A stretch of 64,000 nt of DNA from Fennellomyces sp. T-0311 (taxonomy: Eukaryota; Mucoromycota; Mucoromycetes; Mucorales; Lichtheimiaceae), in NCBI GenBank assembly GCA_025266875.1, contig JALLLT010000011.1:496001-560000 (forward strand). The letters run 5' to 3'. A program made the position numbers and the translations under genes. Shown here one piece after another: positions 45,557-57,400 of this stretch. A model generated the notes under the pieces. The model was not told the origin of the DNA. It made no database searches and worked only from the letters and a program-made list of their open reading frames with translations. The first letter of the stretch is position 1. Each line of letters opens with the position of its first letter.

Positions 45557-46352
45557 GTCGGCACCATGGAGCGTATTGCAATTGCATTTTTTGGTGTCAA
45601 AAATTTGTTAAATGTACAGACAGTGCAGCAACTACTTCAACGCATACGATCCTGGGCAAGAGGCTTTCAATATATTTGTAGATGGGTATCGGGTTGGTTT
45701 CTTTTACTAATTTAACTGGTATGTAGTACTGACACAGAATACAGAAAACATCTGGCAGGATAAACTGGTGCCATGGGGTGATGAAATGTGACAGGAGATT
45801 TTACGACTAGATATGAACGCCTCTATATACATCTGGAGACATTATAATGTATCATGCGCCTCCTCAACATGTTAACGGCTATATCAATCCGATTAAGATG
45901 GGCTATGATATCACTGTATCTGATTGTCTTGCTCACCCTTGCGGAACCTTCCCCGATTTTTTTTCCTTGTTCTATCATGTTGAACATTTCTTCAAGCAAG
46001 ATGCACACTTCTGGATACAATACCCGTTAGTTTCATCATAGCAATACCCTTAGTATAAATAGCACTGAGGGATCAATGAAATAAATAAATTAACAATCAT
46101 TCAAGCAATCTGCTCTAATTCTTTGATAAACTATTACTCAAATGTCAAAAGTCGATTCAATTATCAATCTTTTTAACTCACCCCTCTTGTCATACGTGAT
46201 TATTGTGTGAACCTTATACGTATCGTGCAAACTCTACTTCACCGATAAACACTTATTCCAACAACATATGCACATTCAGGCACTTTTAATATTACGCTCT
46301 TTATTAGTAAAAAAGGTGGGGGGGGGGGGCTGCTATGAAATCTTCAACGTGA
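45557..46352. other. intergenic, 3' side of SDR copy 5
   Basis: A minus-strand frame at 46020-45823 (65 codons, IAHLNRIDIAVNMLRRR) is isolated and unsupported. A run of about 13 G bases at 46317-46329 lies 24 bp past the SDR stop. Confidence 0.4.
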
Positions 46353-47640
46353 TTAAAGCTTAGCACGCTTAAGTGCCTCATCCAAATTCTTCTTGGCTTG
46401 TTGAGCGCCTTCGGCTTGAAGTTCTGGGAGTTTTTCGAGGAACTCGGGTGTAAAGCAACTCTCTATATTTGAACATTTAAATTAATATCCTCCACTTCTT
46501 CCTTTCTTCAAGGACTTACCTTTTGGCATATAAGGAGCCTCAAGATGCACACCGTCAGGCAAAACTTGCAACGTATCACCTAATCGTTACTTTTAGTAAC
46601 GCACAAAAAAGAAGATCAACCATACTTGGCTTACCACAAAGAGAAGTATCTTCAATGCACTGCAAGAAGGCCTGAACGACAAATTCCATAGTAGTTTTAG
46701 GGGTTGCCTCAAGGAACTTGCGTGATGATTCCTCAGGGGGATTGGCAATGATATCGGTTTCACACCAGTAAGGACAAACAGCGTTGACACGAACATCACA
46801 GAGATCCTGCACATTCACGAGAGAGCGTGTCCATCCCACAACACCATGTTTCGACGCAGTGTAAGCTCCCAACCCACTGTATGTACAAGATACAATGTTG
46901 TCAGTTTGTTTTCGAATAATGCAAAAGTTGCTTACGGGAATGCAGAAAAACCTAATTTCGATAAAAATTCACATGAGTGCACGGATTCGGTTAATGGATT
47001 TGGGCAGCACAAAAATAATTTACCTGCCATGGACGCCGTGTTGATGATGACACCACCTTTTCCGCGCTTGGCCATATGCAACAAGGCCACTTTGTTACCC
47101 TTAATCACACCACCAAGGTTAACTTCCTGAATCAGCATATCCGCACGGTCTATTTTGCATGTCATTAGGTTTATTGCTTTTGGATCTCTGGCTTCATGAG
47201 CGTACACACCATCAAGAGGCGTGAATATGCCACCAGCAAGTTCACCAGCGATGCCCGCGTTCAAAATAGCAATCTATGCTTCTGTTTTAATAAAAGAAAG
47301 TTCATGCCCAGCGGAATCTTACATCAATGCCGCCAAATAACTTATCTGCCAATCCAAACAAGGCAATCAGATCGCTGTACTTTGTCACGTCGCAATGGTT
47401 ATAAGCCGCCACTTGTTTTCCTGCCCTGCATAAAAAAGGTAAATGATCATGCAGCTTGCATAAAGTTCGGCAGCCTTACGTTTCGTTGAATTCCTTCACG
47501 GCAGCTTGACCTTCCTTGTCAAGCAAGTCACCAATGACAACCTTGGCTCCCTTGGCAACGAGTGCTTTCGCCACGTTGTATCCGATACCTTTGCTGCCAC
47601 CCGTAATCACTGCTACTTTTGAAGAATAAGGATCCGTCAT
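46353..47640 (-). CDS. short-chain dehydrogenase/reductase, copy 5 (HPGD-like, more diverged)
   Basis: SDR oxidoreductase on the opposite strand from copies 1-4. It starts MTDPYSSKVAVITGGSKGIG (canonical motif). It has VVIGDLLDKEG (NAD-type Asp), FGGIDIAILNAGIAGEL, a catalytic Ser in IINTASMAG and Tyr/Lys in GAYTASKHGVVGWTRS. The loop before helix FG reads CPYWCETDIIANPPEESS, longer than in the tandem copies. The tail ESCFTPEFLEKLPELQAEG, then NLDEALKRAKL, replaces the reading seen in copies 2-4. AKL resembles a PTS1 signal (inferred). Multiple short introns join in phase. It shares the GGVIKGNKVALLHMAKRG segment with the other copies, so it belongs to the same family but separated earlier. 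Confidence 0.88.
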
Positions 47641-48339
47641 ACTTAAAGAATGAGAAAAGAAAAGAGGAGCGCTTGTCGATTTTCCACGATATTTAAAAGA
47701 AACGTGCAGTCGGACAGCCAAAGAAGGCTTCAATCCAAAAATGGATATTACTTGATGACATAAACGAGAGGGTGGGAGTTCTTAACCCCACAAAGTACAC
47801 CTATTGCCAGAGGATAAACAAAGAGATCCATTTGCCTGGCAAAAAGTATGCCGATGATCAGATGAGCAGGATGACACTGCGGGAATGTCCCATACTGGGT
47901 CAGACCGTTTCGGCGCGACCGACCGACCGGCCGGTTGCGTAGACGGACACATAATAAATTTGGGGTTGGATCCGGAATATAAACTGAATAGGTCATTTCT
48001 AGATGACATAAATTAACAAGGGACAAAGAGACACCTGCTGCAATGATGCCTTGGAAAACAAGAGCCCGAAAAAAAAAAGATTATGTAAAGGAGGCATAAT
48101 GCGTGAGAGAATGTGTATATGCAAAAGGGCGGTCGATTGTTCCGCTTCGCGCACTGCAGACAAGCAAGCAGCACCCTGGATGATTGTTAACCTTCCCACC
48201 GGCTGGGAATAAACGGCAGCCTTGTTCGGTGCACCAGCGGGGTGGTCATTCGCACCCATTGACTAGGTTTTATGTATTGAGGTTTTTTATTGCAATAGGC
48301 GGGGGTGAAAGAGATGCAGAAGATTATGAAAAGGGGGGC

Positions 48340-48387
<48 letters not shown>

Positions 48388-48408
48388 TAGAGAGGAGACA
48401 TGTTGAAT
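47641..48408. other. intergenic between SDR copy 5 start and HECT ligase stop
   Basis: It holds the promoter of SDR copy 5 (minus) and the 3' UTR of the HECT gene with its (AG)19 tract. No gene is recognised. Confidence 0.5.
48343..48380. repeat. (AG)19 microsatellite
   Basis: A perfect AG dinucleotide run. It reads (CT)n in the transcript sense of the HECT gene and begins 28 nt after its stop codon. Confidence 0.9.
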
Positions 48409-51400
48409 CTATATGAATCCAAATCCAGTCGAGCATTCACTGATGGCTTTGAAGAGGTTGGTGCGGAGGCTTTCATACGAGTCGTACTCCGGAAGGTCAA
48501 CCTGGTTGAAACTGCAAAAACGGGCTTAGTCGTCTAGACACACATCAAACCCAAACGCAAACTTACCATGTATGTGCCGACGGCAGCCGGCTGTGTCCGC
48601 CAAAGTCTTTGTGGATCTGGAAGCGCTGAACACCCCCCGAGCCTTGCAGATGAGCAAAGCCTTCCAATGGGACCTTGGAGGTACCGGTGGCAAACTGCAG
48701 CAGCTTGGCGCGTTCTTCCTGGTCGAAGCTGCGAACTGCGCGCCAGAACCATTGGATCTGGGGCGTTGCGGGAGAATAGCCGCCCTGGTACTCGGTGTTG
48801 TTCTTCCAGTCATCAATGTCGATATCCGGCAGACCCGAAATCAGCAGCTCGAGTTCCTGTTCGTTGAAGATCTGGATCAATGATGCGGGGATGATGTCGT
48901 GGAAGCCAACCAAGAATGCATTGATTTGCTCCTTGATGGCCGTGGTCAGCTTTTGTTCAGTGACTAAGGCCACGTATTCGTGCTTGTTCTCTTCTGTCAC
49001 AGGAATGTCCCGGCCACCTGGCTTCAGATCAATCACCTTGGTGGTGCCAAAGTCATCCGTCTCGATGCTGAACGTCAAGTCGATCACGTCTGTAATATCA
49101 TTGTCCAGCATCCACACGAGACTCTTGTAATACTCCGGATCCACAGCTTCGACGTCGCGGTAGTCCACTTGTCGACCTAGAATGTGTTTGTAGAACGACC
49201 GCGTAAAGTACGCGTCCAACAGTCGCCCGTCGTAGATGGCCTTGCCGATGACCCGGCCAACGAACTTGAGATAACTTAAATGGTCCGGGTTGACGGACGA
49301 TGCTCGGTTGGGCTGATACGTGAGCTTGTCCGCAGCCGATGTGATGAACAGCGCATAGTTGGGATCAAACATCTGCCGTGCCAACACCGAGAACCATTCT
49401 CGAGCCACACCGCCAGCATCCACACCTTCTTCGTCGTAGAATCGTACGCTGAGCTTGCCGTACTTGATCTCGTCACCTGTGCGGCCGAGCAGCTGGTGGT
49501 ATGAGTCCTCAAACACGTACTGTCGTCGCACGTTCATCTGCAGTGGCTGGTAATGTTCGCGCGGACCTGTGCGCTTGTGGAGCTGCTGCACAAAGTAGTT
49601 ACGCTTGTTGTCGAACTCGAGCATCTTGGGGTTGCGCACCAACAGCGAGAACGAGCCGATCATCAACGACGGGTTGTTGCGCACCATGATGTTGAGGATC
49701 TTCTTGTGCTCTTCCGTGAACGCAAAGAAGAAGTCGTCGGGTTGCTCGCCAGACGGCTGCGGTGCCGGTGGCTGCTTGGGTTCGCTGGGTGATGATGGTC
49801 CGGCTGGGCCAGCGCGGGGCACTTGCTGTTGACCCTTCTCGGCTGCGTACTTGCTGACCACCATAAACGACTCTATCAGGGGTAACAGTACCGTGGCGAC
49901 GTTAATAAGATCGTCCTTCTCATGAATGACCGCAAGGCACTGGCCAAGCAGCTTCCATAATGGCAGGAAGTTGAGTTCTTCATAAATCTCCAGCACGCGC
50001 TTCTCGTCCTTGGTCTGCTCGTCGCTCTTCTTGGACGCGGATGACTTCCGAGAGTAAAGGTAGTCGATGGTCTTGAGCACACGGAGAAGTTTGGCTTGGT
50101 GTGAAGTGGCTGCCGAGAACTGGGCCAACGCTGCACCTTGGATCTCTGTGCCGGCCATGGCGTTGTCTAACGTATGGTACAGGTCACCGAGGTCGTGTGT
50201 GATCTGCTTGCCCGACTCGTTGGCGTTCTGCACAAGCTCGTTCGTGATCGTCTGCTGAGCACCGTCCAAAGCCGACAAGTGCGATAATGCGCTCAGCGTG
50301 TACTGGAACGTCTTGCTTGAGCATTCGCCAGACGTCAGCACATGGACAACAAGCTTGAGGTAATGGTCTGGGATGGTTGGCGGTTTGGGCATTGGCCGGT
50401 CGTCCTTTGAGCTCTTTGCCTTTCCAGACTCGTCCGCGGTGCTGCTCTCTTGCGTATCGTCCTTGGTCTTTTCATCCTTGGCTTTCTCGTCCTTGGTCTT
50501 TTCGTCCTTGGACTTGTCATCCTTGGACTTTTCTTCTTCCTTCTGCTTGCTTTCAATCTTCTCAACGTACTTCTTGACCAGCACAGGGAATGGTCGGCAA
50601 ATGGTGGTGATCAAATGCATCAGCTCCTCCATCAAGCTCGGGTTCTCAATAAACACCGGTCGATCCAGCAGGCTCATCAGAACCAGCAGAGGGTACTTGC
50701 TAGACGGCGTTGCCTTCTCCTTTGCCTTACCCTTCCTGCTGCTTGAGCGCTTCAATCCGGCGAGACAGTCGTTTTCAACCAAAAAGTAGGTGAGCGACTG
50801 ATCATTGTACTGCACGACCTGCATGAGAAACTCCAGACACCGCTGCGTGATCAAGTTGGGCACGTTCTCCGCCGATGTGGCAGTTGCCACCTTGCTCTTG
50901 GGAACAGCCTTGTAGATCCCCTTGGACTGGAGCGAAAGTTGGGCAAAGCTTCGGTCCACAGCCGCCAAATCACCGCTGCCATCGTGAAGCACGCATACGA
51001 GGAACGATAACAGGTCACTGCGAGTTTTGTTGTTCTGACAAAGGTTGATTAAAAGCTTGCTGAGCACGGTCTTGGATATGGATTGCGGCACGAACAACAG
51101 ACGTGCAAGTGTAGCAAGTTGACTTCGATCGACAAGTTGCATGGCGCTGCGGTGGACGCCAAGCTTGCGTTGGCCAGCGGATGAATCGTGGCCATCGGAG
51201 CTGCGATGAACACCATTTCCGTGCAAGAAGCGCAGGAAGGGGTTTTCACCGGTTGACAACCCTGGAAAATGGTCACTTACAAACGTGTCGAGAAGATTGC
51301 TACCCAGAGCTGTGGAATTGGTACTACCTGCACCACTGGTAATCCCCGTTGCTTCCTGTCGCTGCTGTCGATCACGCCGTTCACGCTCGATCGCCTCTTG

Positions 51401-54400
51401 GTTCAACACTTCTTCGCGGATGTCCGGTGGCAGTGCATCAAGGAATTCGGAGCTGATCGAGTCGGTTTCCGGTGCTTGTGTCGATGCACGCCGTTCTCGC
51501 ATATGCTGGTTGACTACCTCTTCTCGAAGATCATCTGGCAAGGCTTCCAGGAACTCCACATCGAGACCAGTGCCCGAAATATCCACTTCTTGACCGCCAA
51601 TGGTGATCGTTTGACGTGGCGTTTCTTCTTGTTCAGTCGCTTGTTGCTCTTGAGTCTGTTCCTGAGTGGACGACGGTGTGGCCTCGGCTTGGATTTCAGA
51701 AGTAGACGGTGCACTGGCGGCAGTAGCCGCAGCCGCAGCAGCAGCAGCAGCAGCACGTTCACGTTCCTCTTCTTCGGCCTTCTTGCGCTCTTCTTCTTCG
51801 CGCCGCCATCGTTCTTCCTCAGCCTTCTTGCGCTTCTCTTCTTCAACGCGTCTCTGTTCCTGTCGCTTCTTTTCCTCTTCTTCTCGCGCCTTCTTGTCGT
51901 CCTTGATAGCAATTGGAATCAATGTATTCAGCAACGAGTTGGAAAGCTTCAAGGCCTTGTCCGTCAATGCACTGCCATACATCATGCGTGCTTCTTGCTG
52001 CCAGCGATCTGATGAGGTCATTGGCAAGAAGTCATGCAAGACGGCCATCAATTCTCGGCTCTGATCGGAACCTGCCGGCTCAATGGCACGGTGAGAGGAA
52101 GCGGCGGGTCGATTGGGATGGATATGGTCAAATTCGAACGTGCGCATAATATCACCGGATCGTCCTTGTAGATCGACCCGGACGGGACCTGAAGGACCAC
52201 CGCCGGGCGCCTGTGTCAAAAAGTTCTCGAGCATGCGGACGGCGCTTCCGCCAATAATGTCTTCAAAGGCTTGCCAGTTGGTGTAACCTTGCGATCGAGA
52301 TCGAGATTGAGGGGCAAGATCGGTCAATGAACGCGGTGGGTGATTGTCGTTGGTGGCGTTCTGGTTCTCGGTGAGAAGTGGGTGAGTGATGACATCGTCT
52401 TGCGCACTCGATCCCGTGTGGCCGTTCATAGCACCTGGAGCACGGAATGATCTCTCCATAGCTAAAAAAAAGCACGCATAAGTTATCCGTCCTGTCAAAT
52501 CTAAGAATAAACATACCAGGATCAACGACAAATCTTCCACGGTTCGATGAGCGGTCGTATCGACGGAAATTGAAGGGAGCCACGGAGCCTTGTCGCACAT
52601 CATCGTCAAGGATGATACCATCTGCAGGAAGATCTTGAGTCAGGAATGGATTTGCTGCGTCCTCATCATCAAGAAGCACACCATCGTTCAAATCATCATT
52701 TTCTCCTTCATCTAAGTTTTGAGACTCGTCGTCTTCGTCAAAGTCTGACTGATCGAGAATGTCCAGTTCGTCATCTCGACCCTAACGGAAACATGAGCAA
52801 AAAAAGTGCTTTGGTGCCTTTAGTTGATCTGCTTACCACATCACCGAATCCATCATTCAAGTGACGATGGTGTCGAATTTCGTGTGTATGACTAGAGTCA
52901 GCTTCGTCAGAGTCCATCTGAATGACGGGATCCGAATCGATGTCCTCCAAACGCCATGTCATCTCGCGTCCTTCTTCCTCCATGTCATCAGAATCGGCGA
53001 TATCTGAATCGTCATCAGTGCTGTGTGTGTCGCCATGGTCGTCGTCATCGGAACCATCCTTGAATATCACTTAGCAACGTGTTGGTACTATGCCGTAACT
53101 ATGTTTACTTACTTCGTCCTCTTCCATGTTGCTATCGTAATGCTGATGGATCATTGCCCCCATATCTTCATCTACATCACCCTCTTCAACATCATCCTCG
53201 CTCATATCTGAAATATCACTGTCGGTTTCCTCATCGAATTCATCTTCATCGAATCTATATCCATCAAAATTCAGTACCTGTGCCAAGCTGTACCCTGATC
53301 AACCTACGTCTCCTCGTCCTCTTCTTCTGAACCAAACTCGTCCATTTCATCCTCCTCCATCACACTGCCATCAAACATGCCAAGGGCAGAGTTGCGATAA
53401 AGATCCGGAGGTTCCTCTTCACCTTCAGCGCCCGTGTTGGCAGGGACATATGACATTTCCTCACGCTTCTTGCCCTCATCCTCCTTGGCCTCATCGGAAA
53501 TCTTGATTGCCATCTTGGTCAACTGCTCCAAGGGTCGCAGCATGGAATTCAGTACAGTCTTTGAATGTGGGTAGTTGATATCCACATCGCTGATAGCCGC
53601 CGTCAGCGCGCCGACGAAATTCTTGTCCAACATGATCTTGGCAATATTGGTGACGGTATCTTCCTTGGCACGTTGACTACCAGATGCACCAGTATTGGGT
53701 CTTGCGTTCAAAATGCGATGGCAAAGATCAGCCAATGCCAAAAACTTGCCGTATTTGGTGGCCAATGGACCCGATGATGCCACTGTTTCCTTCAACGAAC
53801 GAATGATGCCATCAAACACAAACTTGCGTACTTGGACAAGGTCATCTTTGGCTCCGCTGTCGTTCTCGCTTTCAGGCCCGGCGTCGTAGCACATGGCAAC
53901 CAGGACAGATGCGGTCCACATGGAAAGCCCTTGTTGTTTGCGCGAGTTTTCCGCTGTTGGATTGATCGCGTTGTAAGGCAACAGATCGTTGATTAACATG
54001 TGAAGCACTGGATGGCGTGGTCGAACCATGTTTCCGTCTTTGCTGCTCCGCCTGCGGCCAAATGCATGAATGTCGTATTTGCATGACTTGTACGACGATA
54101 CAAGTTCCACTAAGCATTGCAGGATAAAGCCTGTGTAAGCGTATCGTACGTTCTCCGCTGTCTTTTCGGCATCCGTGGTTTTCTTTTCGGGAGCATTCGC
54201 CTCTTCTGATCGGATCTGAACAAGCTCCTGCAACAAGTGATTCACCACAACAGACGAGCTGGATGCGCTATGCCGTTCCGGCTGACTAGACATGGTCACA
54301 TCATTGCTTGCTTCGCCTGACTCTTCGGTCTGCTCGTCCTTTTTGGGATCGTCCTTGTTCAGCAGCTTGACTTGGTAGTTCAATGCGTATGGATCGTAGC

Positions 54401-57400
54401 GCACCAATCGGCAAATCTTGCTGGTTACTTCCAGGAACGAGGATGGCTCGCGTAGTGCAATGTGAGCATTGTTGCGGATAAAGGCGTTGATTTCCACATT
54501 GCGTGGTCGAGGAATGGTGAACCACGTGGTGATCAGATCCTCCATGCTGCTTTCCAACACAGGCTTGCTTTCGATTACGTGGCGCAGAATCAGGATGATG
54601 AAAGCCTGCTGGCCTTGAAGACCCTCGAGACTCGTGCGCGGTTTTGTGAAAAGCAATGGCAATCCACCAAGCTCGACAAACTGTAATGCGGCATCGTTGT
54701 ACTTTGTCAAACGCACAAGAATGCGGAGGATGGCATAAATATCGTTACGTGACAACTGCGTCTTTTTCAGGAACGACACGCAGTTAGAGAGCAGTCGCGT
54801 GCGCTGGGCACCTGAAATGACGGGCTCGGGCTCGACTTCCATGGACTTGGGGCCTGCAACTGCACTTCCTTGCGTCTGGGGTGCCTCGCCATCGCTCATC
54901 CTCTCATCTTCATCGTCGTCTTCCTTGGGGGGCTTTTCGAGCTTGACTTGTTTGGGTTCATCTGCTTGCGAAACAAAGGTTTCAATGACCAAGAAGACGG
55001 TGGTGAGCCATGCTGGCAGTGGAGTCTCGGGAGTGGAGGAGCTGATCGCGTTCACCATGTCAAACAGGAACGCCAACCGCGGTGCACTTTCTGGAATACT
55101 CGATTGCATCGATTGTTCTCGGAAAAGCAAGGCGAGTAAACGCAGGCGAGTGCTCAGAATAGAAGACTCGTTGGGATTTTGACGCGCATCTTCGATCCTT
55201 TCAACCAACAGTGCAAGGATTTTGCTTGCAACCTTGTTCTCGCCATCGTCTTTGCAGAATGCAACCAGTAGATCACGCACATCAAAGATTACATCCTCAC
55301 GCTTGTCCACCAGATCCAACACCAAGGGCGGTACTTCAGCCTTCATGGATGCTCGGATCTTTTCAAGTTCCTTAACTTCGTCAGATTGTTCTGCTCGTTG
55401 CTTGCCTTTGTCATTGGTCTCAGCTTCTTCAGTGGACGGTACTTCGGCGCGACTAGAGAATGCGCTTTCATAGACGTCGCCCGCATCTTCCAGATCACTG
55501 TATTCGATATCGTCATGATTGGACTGACTAGACTCTTGATGTTCCTCTTGCGTGTTTGAAGATTCAGGAACAACCGCACTGTCACTGGAGCCTTCTGCCG
55601 TGGTGTCGGTATTGACAGTGCTTTGGGTATTCGCTTGTTCTCCCGAGGAGCCTTGACCGGTACTACCCAACATTTGCGCAGGGTGACTGAACAGGTAGTC
55701 GACGGCACGCGAGATCTGATTGCTGCATCGAACCATGGCATGTTCAGCTGCGGAACGAGCAAAGCCCATATCCACCAGCCGTTGGACACCGCGTTCATCG
55801 GCAACAACGGGAGTACGCAACAATGTGAATGGCGATGTCAACGGAGCAGAAGGAAACACATTGAAGGGTTCACTCTTCAGACTTGATTCGTTCTCGCCCT
55901 TGAGGATTTCCAGAATGATATCGAGCAGTACATGAATGACCGTCTTGGAGAACTCGCTCAAATCAGCGCCCTGCAGGTACTTTTTGACGGCCGACAGCTT
56001 GAGCTGCATGGAAATGATCCATTCGTAGGGGTCAAAGAAATCGGGCGATTTGCGATCCTTCATCACGATGGGCGCCGTGTATGGCGAATCATGCAGCAGT
56101 TTGGGCGACCCAATGTAGACCAGGACAGTCAGTAACATCTCAAGACTACCGTAGATGCGAACCAACAGATCGACTTGGTCTTTGGACCGCGAGTCTTTCG
56201 GAATGGCATGAATGTCAGACGCCGATTTCCACGTGGTTTCCAGATTCTGCAGTAACAAGTCCGTGCCTCCTTGTCGATCAAACGTCAGAGCCATGGGTGT
56301 ATGCAAGGATGCCTGCGATCGATCGTCCATGAGCAGCAACGAAATCATGGTGTACATTGTGGCAAGATAGTCGTACTTGCATGGTGGAGCATCCGTCATG
56401 GTTGCGCTGGACCATGTGAGATTGTCCTTTAGCAGCTGTGCCATGCAGTTGGCCAACTTGAATGTTTGTGCCTTTTGCACGGCATCCATGGCACGTCGAC
56501 TGATCGACACCTTCACCAGGCCTTGGAACACCGGCATCAGGAACTGCGGAATGTCACCAAGAAGTAGCTTGAAATGCTTGATGTTTTGCATGCGCGGATC
56601 GTTGGCGTCGGGAACCTTTTCTTCTGGCTTGGTGTCGCCCGATGGGGTGGCTTCCTTCGCGGGCGACGATGATGCTCCTTCGCTTGATACTGGTTGCTCA
56701 TCTTCTTGTGCCGTATCCACACCGAAAATACCCAATGGATGATCTACCGCGGCGTTGGTGCTCTTCTTGGTCGCCTTGAACGCGTACCACGAACTTGGCA
56801 TGGAATCTTTGAGCAAAAAGTTCTCCCACATCATAATTCTTATTTAACGTTAGTCCACCATGCTTTTCAAACCAGTTTGCGACAAGAACTAACCTGTGCA
56901 GTTGACCAAGCTGGCTGATGATGTTACTGTTCTCGTGTTCGGCCATAAACTCGGCAACCAGCGATGTGGCATTCTTGCCGGGAGACAGGCCGGCGGAGCA
57001 GCAGATGTTTGACAACAATCCGATGTATCCATGGAGAATGATGAGTTGTCTGAGAAGGTCGTTGCCTTTTTTAATCTTGTCCGGTTCGTTTTCTGGAATA
57101 TTCATTAGTATCACCGTAGCATGCGAATCACTCTTCTCTTACCTTTTACATCGATGTATGCCTCAACCATACTCTCCCGTCGTAGACTGGTATTCTCGGT
57201 AATGAACTTTATGGACTGCTTGGCCTTTTCTGCGATTGCCAAGATCGTTGGGAGTGTACTGGTCTCGCTGATCATCTTGAAGATGTATGCAAGCGAATCG
57301 GATGCAATTGTCACCGAAAAATCTGCAGGCAGCAGCGGAAGTGTGTAATAATCCAGCAACACTTCGGGACAACCGTCCTGAACAAAGTCTCGGATGTTAC

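Noticed and set aside
51269..52012. 247-codon plus-strand frame within the HECT gene
   Set aside because: Antisense shadow of a low-complexity Lys/Glu/Ala-rich coding stretch. Its translation is Leu/Phe/Ser-rich with no domain.
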